The position numbers and the translations under genes were made by a program. The notes under the pieces were generated by a model. It saw only the letters and a list, made by a program, of their open reading frames with translations. It had not been told where the DNA came from and ran no database searches. From positions 1 through 8,619 of the forward strand of contig JAOABT010000409.1 in NCBI GenBank assembly GCA_026418215.1: a DNA stretch of 8,619 nucleotides. Reading direction: 5' to 3'. Position 1 is the first letter of the stretch. Every line of letters starts with the position of its first letter. This stretch comes from Clostridia bacterium (GTDB lineage: Bacteria; Bacillota; Clostridia; DSM-8532). Below, piece after piece: positions 1 through 6,716 of this stretch.

Positions 1-19
1 AGATGTGTATAAGAGACAG
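1..19 (+). other. Nextera/Tn5 mosaic-end adapter (artefact)
   Basis: The first 19 bases are exactly the Tn5 mosaic end used in Nextera tagmentation (agatgtgtataagagacag). It is library adapter, not genomic DNA; the reverse complement is found at the other end of the window. The genomic insert begins at base 20, and the feature running off this edge is artificially truncated. Confidence 0.97.
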
Positions 20-103
20 CAGATACATGAACCCGTTCTTCATAGGAATATAGCTGATATCAATGCTCCAAACCTGGTTCACGTGGTTCGATTTTGAGAT
101 TTT
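20..103 (-). pseudogene. IS3-family OrfB (rve/DDE) fragment, cut by contig edge
   Basis: In a different minus-strand frame from the IstA-like piece, bases 79-20 read NQVWSIDISYIPMKNGFMYL. This is the hallmark start of the integrase core of IS3-family OrfB proteins (P-N-Q-V-W-x-x-D-I-T-Y-I), the D being the first residue of the catalytic DDE triad. The frame is open back only to base 103, where a TGA (104-106) precedes it. No start codon or upstream OrfB HTH region is present, so the fragment is truncated at its 5' end. It runs into the adapter at base 19, so whether the rest of the catalytic domain exists in the source genome is unknown. Confidence 0.7.
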
Positions 104-249
104 TCAACAAATAGGGATTTGTGTGATTCACACAAGTATTTTTTGATCGTGTTGAGAGACACTCCGGTCATCCGAGCTATCTCAGATATCTTTTTCCCTC
201 GAATTTTGACCTGTTCATAGAGCATAATATAAGTGCCACTCTCCTTCAT
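79..249 (-). pseudogene. IstA-like transposase N-terminal fragment (IS21 type)
   Basis: This is a 56-codon frame starting MKESGTYIMLYEQVKIRGKK. Residues about 20-39 read ISEIARMTGVSLNTIKKYL, a helix-turn-helix with the N-T-hydrophobic-K-K-Y-L ending typical of the IS21-family IstA DNA-binding domain. Full IstA proteins are several hundred residues long, so this is only the amino end. After residue about 48 the frame degenerates and stops at TGA (79-81). A purine-rich AGAGGTGG precedes the ATG at 249 and could serve as ribosome binding site. The DDE catalytic domain is missing, so it should be non-functional as a transposase. Identification rests on the motif alone. Confidence 0.55.
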
Positions 250-268
250 GCGGCCACCTCTTAAGTCT

Positions 269-295
269 CTTCAACTTGAAGGTTATCAAATTGAA
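269..295. repeat. Short palindromic TCAA/TTGA repeats inside IS tip
   Basis: Bases 269-281 form a perfect odd palindrome (CTTCAA-C-TTGAAG). The same core recurs fifteen bases later as tcaaattgaa (286-295), against tcaacttgaa at 271-280. The pair lies between the putative IS terminus at 309 and the IstA-like start codon at 249. Repeated binding sites near the tips are typical of IS21-type elements, so transposase binding is a reasonable guess but not shown. Confidence 0.5.
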
Positions 296-551
296 TAGGA
301 AAGTCCGCACTAGGAACTAAAAAATACAATTCTTTTGGAATAGGTTATTAATTGAAGTGGAAAAGCACAAATAATCACCAAATTTCATATCTATAATTGA
401 TTTACTATTACTGCGTCTTACCTAGACTTGTTCATAAGCTGGGTTAAATTATTCTATTCCAACCGTGATTTTGTAGCTCTTCATATAAACTAAAGCATAA
501 GTAAACTCATGGACCGTTTATATCGAATGTCTTTATATTGTCCCATTAATA

Positions 552-1976
552 ATGAAACGGGGCGGGAGAATGGAAAATCAAAATGTCTCTACCACCATTA
601 ACAGCGGTAACGTCCAAAATCTCAAGCTTTCTTGGAAGAAAGATGCCAAATACATGGTCACGGGGGCACCGCTTGTATATGAAAGAAAGGTTTTAGCTGC
701 AGATTGGGCTGGATTTGTCTATTGTCTGGATAGTCAAACAGGTGTCCCATCGTGGATAAAGAGGCTATACTCTCCACCAGACCCAACGACCTGCCCAAGC
801 TTTTTTATGAGAAAGGTTATTGGCGCTTGTCTTCCCTATCTGTGGCAGGGTTTTGCAGGCAGCGGCTCGGTGAAGGAAGGTATTCTCTACATTGCCAGTG
901 TTGGGGGAAAAGAAGGTAGGACTCTTTTAAACGGGGACCCGGGAAAGCTGTACGCTATAAATGTGGCTAATGGTGAGGTCTTATGGAAGGACACTCTTGC
1001 TGCTCCGCCTTTTTCAGGCAGTCTCGCAACACCACTGATTTCAGAAGGCAGTGTTTACGCAGGTGTTTGCTCTGTGGATGAGGTTGCGGAGGTTACATCC
1101 GTACTTGTTTTGAAGCGCTTTAGGCCTGAGACACAGGGTGAAGTGATTGCCTATGATCGCTTGAATGGAAAAAGACAGTGGAGCAGGAAAACTGTCAATC
1201 TGTCCGAAGGTGACCCGTCTAACGCCAAGGGTGCAGCCATATGGGGCGGCTTTTCGCTGGATAAGGATCAAAACACATTATTCTTTGGAACCGGGAATAA
1301 CTATGGCAAGCCGCCTTCATCTTCATCGGACGCGATGGTGGCAATGGACAGTACTTCCGGTAAACTCAAATGGAAATTCCAAGCCGTTAAGGATGATCTA
1401 TGGCTTCCCCTAAAGCCAAAGGGAAGGGATCATGATTTTGGTAGTACACCGTTAAACTTTAACATTATAGATGGTGGAAAGACCCGAAAGGCTGTCGGTA
1501 TTGGGAATAAGAATGGCAATTTCTATGCATTCGACCGGATTTCAGGGGAGCTGATATGGAAAACTGATATCAATACCAGCTATGGTTCTAATGATGGTAT
1601 ACGCTCAAATGCGCAATATCAAAATGGCAGAATCTTTTTGTGGAGTCGGAACATGAAGCCCAGAAGATCCATAACGGTGGCCTGCCTGGATGCCAAAACA
1701 GGCAATTTTGTGTGGCAAAAGGTTGTGCCCGGAATTAATGCTACAAGTTCAGGTGCTCTAGCCAATGATCTCTTCCTGGTGCCCAATTATAGCGGAGAAA
1801 TAAACGCATTCAGTGTGGAGGACGGAAAACTGGTCCATACCCTTAAAGTACCCGAGGTTTCTATAGGGTCAGATGTGGTTGTACATGACGATATGCTGCT
1901 ATTTGGAACCGGGGTGCCGAAGTTCTATGGCGGAAACCCGAGGATATGCGGTATTTATGCCTTTAGGCTGACCTAA
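552..1976 (+). CDS. PQQ-binding-like beta-propeller repeat protein
   Basis: This is a 474-residue protein with seven visible PQQ-type blade signatures (aromatic-x-A/C-hydrophobic-D-x-x-x-G-x-x-x-W). They lie at about residues 56-68, 133-145, 198-210, 262-274, 324-336, 376-388 and 417-429, the last degenerate with H in place of W. The opening TTINSGNVQNLKLSW and the block around DHDFGSTPLNF (293-303) resemble the polyvinyl-alcohol-dehydrogenase-like/PQQ_2 propeller group. Such proteins are usually exported and are either quinoprotein oxidoreductases or scaffolds; the substrate here cannot be inferred. No signal peptide, lipobox or cytochrome c motif (CxxCH) is seen. The start is uncertain: ATG 552 has no ribosome binding site, and an internal ATG at 570 follows GGGAG by only one base. 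The frame is open upstream to a TAA at 498 without another ATG. The gene may have lost its 5' end. It converges on the DUF3006 gene with one base between stop codons. Confidence 0.85.
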   Translation: MKRGGRMENQNVSTTINSGNVQNLKLSWKKDAKYMVTGAPLVYERKVLAADWAGFVYCLDSQTGVPSWIKRLYSPPDPTTCPSFFMRKVIGACLPYLWQGFAGSGSVKEGILYIASVGGKEGRTLLNGDPGKLYAINVANGEVLWKDTLAAPPFSGSLATPLISEGSVYAGVCSVDEVAEVTSVLVLKRFRPETQGEVIAYDRLNGKRQWSRKTVNLSEGDPSNAKGAAIWGGFSLDKDQNTLFFGTGNNYGKPPSSSSDAMVAMDSTSGKLKWKFQAVKDDLWLPLKPKGRDHDFGSTPLNFNIIDGGKTRKAVGIGNKNGNFYAFDRISGELIWKTDINTSYGSNDGIRSNAQYQNGRIFLWSRNMKPRRSITVACLDAKTGNFVWQKVVPGINATSSGALANDLFLVPNYSGEINAFSVEDGKLVHTLKVPEVSIGSDVVVHDDMLLFGTGVPKFYGGNPRICGIYAFRLT

Positions 1977-1977
1977 A

Positions 1978-2190
1978 TTATTTCCAAAGGCCCTTCATGA
2001 GACCTGTTATTTTCTGTTGCCGTGCATGTGTTTCAGCTTCAAGATGCGTCACTTTTCTTCCCTCAACCATTAAAACAGATCCTTCACGTGTGTCTTGGGG
2101 GAGAATGGATCTTTCAATTTTTATCATGGTTCCATTCTCCTTTTCACATATGGCAAAACCGCCCTCAAACCGGTCAATTATTACCTTCAT
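1978..2190 (-). CDS. DUF3006 family protein
   Basis: This small protein of 70 residues opens MKVIIDRFEGGFAICE and continues with IERSILPQDTREGSVL (about residues 25-40). That is the conserved core of DUF3006, a small beta-rich family of unknown function. DUF3006 genes are commonly found directly beside ComEC-like metallo-beta-lactamase-fold hydrolases, and that is so here. The start lies 11 bases after the upstream stop codon, and a strong AAGGAG (2197-2202 on the plus strand) overlaps that stop (TGAAGGAG), so translation is probably coupled. The C-terminal 20 residues are basic and less conserved in appearance. It ends in TAA, one base from the stop of the convergent propeller gene, leaving no room for a private terminator. 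It may act as an accessory to the hydrolase, but no role is established. Confidence 0.88.
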   Translation of the reverse strand: MKVIIDRFEGGFAICEKENGTMIKIERSILPQDTREGSVLMVEGRKVTHLEAETHARQQKITGLMKGLWK

Positions 2191-2201
2191 AATGCACTCC
2201 T

Positions 2202-3080
2202 TCAGGGTTTCTGTGCTTTGACATCTATATTCTCACCATCAGTTGTAAATATAATGGTACCATTTTTGTCTGTACGGTAGAGCTCAACTTGATGATTTTC
2301 AAGTGTTGATACGACTTGATCGGAAGGATGGTCGTAATCATTGTCCTTTCCAACCGTTATAACCGCATATTTGGGGCTTACAGCCTTAATAAAGGCTTCG
2401 GAAGACGATGTGCTTGAGCCATGATGCCCCACCTTCAGGACATCGGATTTCAGGGTCATTCCCGATGCCAGCATATCCTCCTCATTAAGCTTGTAACAGT
2501 CACCCATAAGCAGAAAGCTTTTGTCTTTGTATACCAATCTTATGGCGATAGAGTACTCATTAAGTTCGTCGTAGGTATCACGGGAGGGAGAGAGTATGGT
2601 AAAGCTCGCCTCGCCAAGGCTATAGGTTTTTCCAACGACGGGTGTCGTAATAGTGAGTCCCTTGCGCTTTACAGCCTTTAAGACATCTTCAAAGGTTTTG
2701 GTGTTGGTTTGAGTACGAGGCATGATAAGGGTTTCAATGTTGAAATTCTTTATAACGCCGTCCAAGCCCCCAATATGGTCCTCATGCGGGTGGGTTCCAA
2801 TCAGGTATGTCAAATTTACAACATCATGCTTTTTTAAGTATTTCACAACATCGTCTGTATCCTCATTGTTCCCGGCGTCAATCAACATGGAGCTGTCATC
2901 TTGTTGTATGAGAATGGAATCGGCCTGACCGACATCAATGAATTGTACAGAGAGACCTTCGGGCGACGAGACGGATTGGGGCCTTTGAGTGGGGTTTAAG
3001 GAAAACCAGCCTGCAACACTTAAAAAGATGGCTATTAGAAATATGCTTACCCTTGATCGCGTAACAGGCTGTCTGCTCAT
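2202..3080 (-). CDS. ComEC-like MBL-fold metallohydrolase, membrane-anchored or secreted
   Basis: The protein has 292 residues. Residues 11-28 form a single hydrophobic segment after a basic start, giving a signal peptide or N-terminal anchor; no lipobox cysteine is present. The rest is a metallo-beta-lactamase-fold domain of the ComEC/Rec2 C-terminal type: FIDVGQADSIL (47-57), the metal-binding H97-P-H99-E-D101-H102 motif, D194 in LLMGDC, and KVGHHGS (216-222). In ComEC this domain is linked to a transport channel and acts on DNA during competence. Here the hydrolase stands alone, without channel domains, so an extracytoplasmic nuclease or phosphodiesterase role is only inferred. A GGGG-type ribosome binding site (AAAGGGG) precedes the ATG. 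It is probably cotranscribed with the DUF896 gene upstream (55-base gap, no terminator seen) and DUF3006 downstream. Stop codon TGA. Confidence 0.92.
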   Translation of the reverse strand: MSRQPVTRSRVSIFLIAIFLSVAGWFSLNPTQRPQSVSSPEGLSVQFIDVGQADSILIQQDDSSMLIDAGNNEDTDDVVKYLKKHDVVNLTYLIGTHPHEDHIGGLDGVIKNFNIETLIMPRTQTNTKTFEDVLKAVKRKGLTITTPVVGKTYSLGEASFTILSPSRDTYDELNEYSIAIRLVYKDKSFLLMGDCYKLNEEDMLASGMTLKSDVLKVGHHGSSTSSSEAFIKAVSPKYAVITVGKDNDYDHPSDQVVSTLENHQVELYRTDKNGTIIFTTDGENIDVKAQKP

Positions 3081-3135
3081 ATCGTTAACCCCTTTGAAGA
3101 AATGATTTTATACAGGTTACTACAATACCATCGTC

Positions 3136-3381
3136 CTATTGAATCCTAGGGGATTCGAGGCCTTTTAAATCGGAATCGACGGATTTCTTTTGAACCTTGG
3201 AACGGTTTCCCTCTTTGTCGACAATGACAACATTTTCAAGTGTTTGTTCCATGCCCTTTCTGAAATCGTCAATATACTCTCTTCTAAGCCTTTGCTGTTC
3301 CTGCTTTTCTTCATCAGTAAGACCTATAGATTTTGCTTTGCGGGCGAGTGCGTTGATACGATCTATTTTACTGCTATCCAT
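3136..3381 (-). CDS. DUF896 / YnzC-family small protein
   Basis: The protein has 81 residues, within the usual 70-80 range of the family. The start DSSKIDRINALARKAKSIGL, then TDEEKQEQQRLRREYIDDFR and VVIVDKEGN, matches the DUF896 (UPF0291, B. subtilis YnzC) pattern: two amphipathic helices forming a hairpin, then a short less ordered tail. It is cytoplasmic and of unknown biochemical role. A good TAGGAG (3388-3393 on the plus strand) sits seven bases before the ATG, and a -10 TATAAT lies upstream in the divergent gap. In B. subtilis the homologue is in an SOS-controlled operon, but I see no CGAAC-N4-GTTCG LexA box here. The stop is TAG, which shows that TAG serves as an ordinary stop in this genome. 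Confidence 0.93.
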   Translation of the reverse strand: MDSSKIDRINALARKAKSIGLTDEEKQEQQRLRREYIDDFRKGMEQTLENVVIVDKEGNRSKVQKKSVDSDLKGLESPRIQ

Positions 3382-3416
3382 AACATGCTCCTACTCTTTC
3401 TCATGATGCTGGAATC

Positions 3417-3445
3417 ATTATATCGCGGAAAGGTATTCCACGAAA
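3417..3445 (-). promoter_or_regulatory. Candidate sigma-A promoter for the DUF896 operon
   Basis: On the minus strand a perfect -10 TATAAT (3417-3422) lies 35 bases before the DUF896 ATG. The best -35 at 17-base spacing is TTTCGT (3440-3445), which is weak. The -10 and its position are the main support. Confidence 0.5.
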
Positions 3446-3496
3446 GGGGGTTGTTTTGGCCTTGCATGAAGGCTATGAAAGAGTTTAGAAACACTG

Positions 3497-3525
3497 TTGC
3501 GACGAATACAGTATTTGGGTAAAAT
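3497..3525 (+). promoter_or_regulatory. Candidate sigma-A promoter for DUF3788 gene
   Basis: TTGCGA (3497-3502), a 17-base spacer and TAAAAT (3520-3525) match the sigma-A consensus at 4/6 and 5/6. The -10 ends 39 bases before the DUF3788 ATG. The divergent DUF896 promoter is about 50 bases away on the other strand. Confidence 0.6.
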
Positions 3526-3564
3526 AGTGTAGAAAGATAAAAAGACTTCAAAGAGGTAAGATTT

Positions 3565-4008
3565 ATGGAGTGGAAAACGCTTTTCCCCAAAAACCACCAA
3601 CCCTCACTGGAGGAGATTGCAGAATATATCGGAGGAGAGGCGAAACCTCTATGGGAGTCGCTTTTAGAATATATGGACAAAACCTATAAGGTCAAGCCAA
3701 AGCTTACTTATAGTGTTTGTTCCGGAAAACCTGGCTGGAATATCAAATTCGCCAGGGGAGGGCAATCCTATGGTACGTTGTACCCCGAGGAAAACTCCTT
3801 TTCTGTTTTTGTTGTCATTGCCTATAAGCTAGATCCCTTTATGGAGGGCGTGCTTCCTAGACTCAGCGAGGAATGTGCCGAGCGTTATCGTTCTGCAGGC
3901 GACTATATGAAAATGGGACGCTGGATGATGTTCCAAATAAATGACCAGGCTGGCGTTGAAGAATATAAGAATCTTGTCTCAGTTAAAGCCTATTCAAAAA
4001 TAGCCTAA
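3565..4008 (+). CDS. DUF3788 family protein
   Basis: This is a soluble protein of 147 residues without signal or membrane segments. The layout fits DUF3788: LFPKNHQPSLEEIAEYIG near the start, LWESLLEYMDKTYKVKPKL (about 29-47), GKPGWNIKFARGGQSYGTLY (54-73) and a hydrophobic strand FSVFVVIAYK (79-88), ending with a basic, aromatic tail. The family's function is unknown; some members sit beside transcriptional regulators, but none is here. The ATG is preceded by AGAGGT with about eight bases of spacing, and a promoter is visible at 3497-3525, so it is probably a single-gene unit. Its TAA stop overlaps by four bases the TAG stop of the convergent DHHW gene (4005-4008), leaving no space for a terminator between them. 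Confidence 0.88.
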   Translation: MEWKTLFPKNHQPSLEEIAEYIGGEAKPLWESLLEYMDKTYKVKPKLTYSVCSGKPGWNIKFARGGQSYGTLYPEENSFSVFVVIAYKLDPFMEGVLPRLSEECAERYRSAGDYMKMGRWMMFQINDQAGVEEYKNLVSVKAYSKIA

Positions 4009-5234
4009 TTCTTCAGGGGCTGCCATTGTGGGTCGGAGATAAGCTGGGGCTCAACCATTAAAAGTACATCATCGATCTTATGCTCCTTGATATAGGATTC
4101 AAGCTTTAACTGACCACCTGCATACTTGGCATAATGACGTAAATCGAGGACATAGGTTTCCCGGTAATGCGACGCGATAATCTGCTCCAAGGCCTGTGTG
4201 TAGGATGGACCAATTAAGAGGAGCCTTCTGTCGGGGGCTGTTGCCTTCTCATATTGGATGACTGCAAAGTCATAGCCAAAGTATTCTGCGTAATAATTTG
4301 TAAAGAGCTCGGATTTGAAGCTGCCGCTGAGAATCTGAGCTTTTCTGCTTCTCACACCGGGCTTATCGTTGATAAAGGTCTTAAGGCCAAGATCGCCTAC
4401 ATCAAGATCAGAAATACGTTCCATTAAGTTGGGATAAAGCCCTCTTCTTGAAAAGGAGCCGCGAAGGGCAGTCTGCTTCACCTCTACAACACCCTTAACC
4501 GGCACCTCGGGTGAAAAACCGGAAATACCCTGGGATAAGAGCGTATAGATATCCCTGTAAGCTTTTAAGACGCCGCCACCCTTCCAATGGTGGTCGGTTT
4601 TATAGAAATAGTCGATATATTGGTCCATGTTATTCGGTACAAGAGAAGCGACCTTCATACCCTTTGGAATGCTTTCATAAAAGGTTTTGAGGTATTTGCC
4701 GTTTACGGGGTTTTCATAATAGGGGTTTAAGGGGTTAATGGCGGCGTTATAACTGGGCTCGAAGACATAAGAAAAGAAACGCGTGGTTGAGAGCCTAGTG
4801 ATGAGAGGCTAATAGCTTTTGAGCTCCTTTTTGATGCTGTCGTCCACATTCTTGTAATACCTAGAGGGAGGCGGAACCAGAAGCTGTGTGCCTTTATAGG
4901 TGTATAGATAGGGGCTGTCTGTGGATTTGGCTAACGGATACCCTGTTTGGGGCGAGGCACTATAGCTAAGCATCGAAAATAGGCGGTTGAATTGGGCAGT
5001 TACAAGGAGAAAGCCTGCTCTTTTGGGAACCTGATCTGAAAAGGCCTTCTCGAATTTATCCTGAAAATCACCTGATAGATAGTCATCCACTGTTACCGTT
5101 GGAAAAGCGGTCAGGGTCCTGGCTTCAAGAGAGGACTGCTTTTCCACCGGTTTAGTGGCTAAATAATATATTGAAAAAGAGCAAACTGTCAAAAAGAAAA
5201 TCACGATGACCAAATATTCATAAAGCTTTTTCAT
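4005..5234 (-). pseudogene. DHHW/AlgJ-AlgX-like O-acetyltransferase accessory protein, interrupted by in-frame TAG
   Basis: Read as one frame this is a 409-codon gene broken once, by TAG at codon 142 (plus-strand cta, 4809-4811). The frame is identical on both sides and open for 50 codons between the TAG and the next ATG. Residues 7-27 form a membrane anchor. The family block EARTLTAFPTVTVDDYLSG and a receptor-like DQVPKR segment follow, then the signature T-D214-H-H216-W (family name motif) and a GPS block with S334, the expected Asp/His/Ser set of AlgX/AlgJ-like SGNH esterases. GPS replaces the usual GDS. The family works outside the membrane with an MBOAT to O-acylate polysaccharides. It starts 21 bases after the MBOAT stop behind an AGGTG site, so it is the second gene of that operon. 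As written, the product is a 141-residue stub without catalytic residues. A CAG-to-TAG change, a sequencing or PCR error, or suppression are the possible explanations. Confidence 0.85.
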
Positions 5235-5255
5235 GACGAAACACCTGCACTTTCA

Positions 5256-6662
5256 TTAGAAGCGGAAATAGATAAACGGGTTGAAGCTGCTCGTGAGCAT
5301 AAAGCCGATGCATAGAAGCAAGAGGATAAACACCGTGACATCATAGACAAGGGTTGCTCCCCAGCCTTTTCTAAGCTTCTGAACCCTATCGTAAACAGGT
5401 CCTGCAAAAAGGATGGCAATCAGGAACCATGGAAGGTACTGCAAAACATTAAGACTATAAAGCGGAGAGGTGGTTGAAAGCCCGTTGAAGCCAACCATGG
5501 CTTTAATAATATTCCCAATTTCACTTAACTTTTCAAGACGGAAGATTACCCAGCCAAAAACAACAATGACAAAGGTATAGAGCCAGCCGAAGAATTTAGG
5601 GATACGTTGAAGAAAATTGAAAAGAAAGAGCTTTTCAACCACAAGGAAGCAACCGAAGTACAGCCCCCATAAAACAAAATTCCAGCTGGCGCCGTGCCAG
5701 AGGCCGGTTAAAAACCAGACCACAAATATATTCAGGAACCAGCGGGGCTTGGAAACCCTGTTTCCACCCAGCGGGATATAGACATAGTCTCTAAAGAAGG
5801 TTGACAGCGTGATATGCCAGCGCCTCCAGAATTCGGTGACAGACCGGCTAATATAGGGATAATCGAAGTTTTTGGGGAAATGGAAGCCCAGCATGAGCCC
5901 AAGTCCAATGGCCATGGTCGAGTAGCCCGAGAAGTCATAATAAATTTGGAAGGTATAAGCAATCATACCGTACCAGGATTCTATAACGCCCAGATGGATT
6001 CCCTGGGTATTCAAAAGCGCATCAGCCACCTTGGCCATGCTGTTGGCAATCAGTACTTTCTTGGCAAGGCCCAAGATGAAAATGCGTATCCCTTCTGTGA
6101 AGTCTGAAATATTTTCATTCCTATCATCTAAGGCCTCGTTGACTACATCGTAGCGAACAATCGGCCCTGCTATAAGCTGGGGGAACATGGTGATGTAGGC
6201 ACCGAGCTTAAAGACATCCTTCTGAAGGGGAACCTCCTTGCGCCAGAGATCAATCACATAGGTCATGATCTGGAAGGTATAAAAGGAAATGCCAATGGGC
6301 AAGGGGATCTTGATCAATGGAAGATGCACGTTCAACAGGTTATTGATGGATCCAATGATGAAATCAGCATATTTGAAAACACCGATTAGAAGAAGGTTAA
6401 TAACAATGCTGGATATAAAGACTGCCTTCGCTTTACGTGGCTTGTCCTTATTTCTGTATTTGTCAATAAATAGACCGCATAGCCAATTAAAAACGATGGA
6501 GAAAACCATTAAAAGTACGTATACGGGCTCGCCCCATGCATAGAAGAACAAGGAAAAGAACAACAGCACTAGATTGCGGTAAGTCCTATTTTTAAAGAGA
6601 TAATAGCACAGAAAGGTTATCGGCATGAAAACCGACAAAAAAGTCATACTTGAAAAAACCAA
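5256..6662 (-). CDS. MBOAT family O-acyltransferase (AlgI/DltB-like)
   Basis: This is a polytopic membrane protein of 468 residues with about eleven hydrophobic segments. Landmarks of the AlgI/DltB branch are visible: a start reading VFSSMTFLSVF, IPLPIGISFYTFQ, MFPQLIAGPIVRY, YYDFSGYSTMAIGLGLMLGF, EFWRRWHITLS with a first conserved His (H283) and GLWHGASWNFVLWG with the catalytic His (H323). AlgI-type enzymes pass acetyl groups from a cytoplasmic donor across the membrane to a partner that modifies a polysaccharide. That partner is the DHHW gene directly downstream. The start is TTG at 6662: AAGGAG lies eight bases before it, whereas the longer GTG start at 6671 would overlap that site. The encoded beginning then matches the family's usual M-V-F-S-S. 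A promoter is visible at 6717-6746. The acceptor polymer is unknown; DltB itself is less likely because no dltA, dltC or dltD is present. Confidence 0.94.
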   Translation of the reverse strand: MVFSSMTFLSVFMPITFLCYYLFKNRTYRNLVLLFFSLFFYAWGEPVYVLLMVFSIVFNWLCGLFIDKYRNKDKPRKAKAVFISSIVINLLLIGVFKYADFIIGSINNLLNVHLPLIKIPLPIGISFYTFQIMTYVIDLWRKEVPLQKDVFKLGAYITMFPQLIAGPIVRYDVVNEALDDRNENISDFTEGIRIFILGLAKKVLIANSMAKVADALLNTQGIHLGVIESWYGMIAYTFQIYYDFSGYSTMAIGLGLMLGFHFPKNFDYPYISRSVTEFWRRWHITLSTFFRDYVYIPLGGNRVSKPRWFLNIFVVWFLTGLWHGASWNFVLWGLYFGCFLVVEKLFLFNFLQRIPKFFGWLYTFVIVVFGWVIFRLEKLSEIGNIIKAMVGFNGLSTTSPLYSLNVLQYLPWFLIAILFAGPVYDRVQKLRKGWGATLVYDVTVFILLLLCIGFMLTSSFNPFIYFRF

Positions 6663-6670
6663 AATGAACA

Positions 6671-6676
6671 CTCCTT
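6671..6676 (-). promoter_or_regulatory. Ribosome binding site that sets the MBOAT TTG start
   Basis: The minus strand reads AAGGAG here, with an eight-base spacer to TTG (6662-6660). The upstream GTG codon (6671-6669) shares its first base with this site and cannot be used with it. This decides in favour of the TTG. Confidence 0.75.
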
Positions 6677-6716
6677 ATTGGAAAGGGTAACTGAATTATC
6701 CAGGTAATAATGTGTT

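Larger units (their letters stand above)
20..309 (-). mobile_element. Insertion-sequence remnant, IS21-like tip joined to IS3-like fragment
   Basis: Two transposase pieces on the minus strand lie here: an IstA-like helix-turn-helix start (79-249) and a stretch reading like the first catalytic block of an IS3-family OrfB (20-103). The minus strand from base 309 begins TGCGGACTTTCC, a plausible IS terminus of the TG...CA type, followed by short TCAA/TTGA repeats such as IS21-type ends often carry. The far end lies outside the window, so neither terminal repeats nor a target duplication can be tested. The mixed ancestry may be a genuine nested or deleted insertion or a chimeric molecule. That it is IS-derived is fairly secure; the exact boundary at 309 is inference. 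Confidence 0.65.

Noticed and set aside
1041..1413. ORFs of 76 and 82 codons overlapping the propeller gene
   Set aside because: They lie wholly inside the propeller gene in other frames and carry no domain signal.
2202..3080. Beta-lactamase or full-length ComEC competence gene
   Set aside because: The fold is MBL, but the FIDVGQAD and KVGHHGS motifs are ComEC-type rather than class B lactamase, and the channel domains of ComEC are absent.
3363..3680. 105-codon minus-strand ORF across the DUF896/DUF3788 gap
   Set aside because: It covers both candidate promoters and the start of the DUF3788 gene in antisense and has no family motif; a shadow frame.
4809..4811. Pyrrolysine or programmed readthrough at the in-frame TAG
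   Set aside because: TAG ends both the DUF896 gene and the DHHW gene itself, no pyl gene is in the window, and the family is not known for such decoding. A nonsense mutation or sequence error is simpler.
5256..6662. D-alanylation (dlt) operon
   Set aside because: The MBOAT resembles DltB broadly, but no dltA, dltC or dltD gene is adjacent and the partner is a DHHW protein, which points to polysaccharide O-acetylation.
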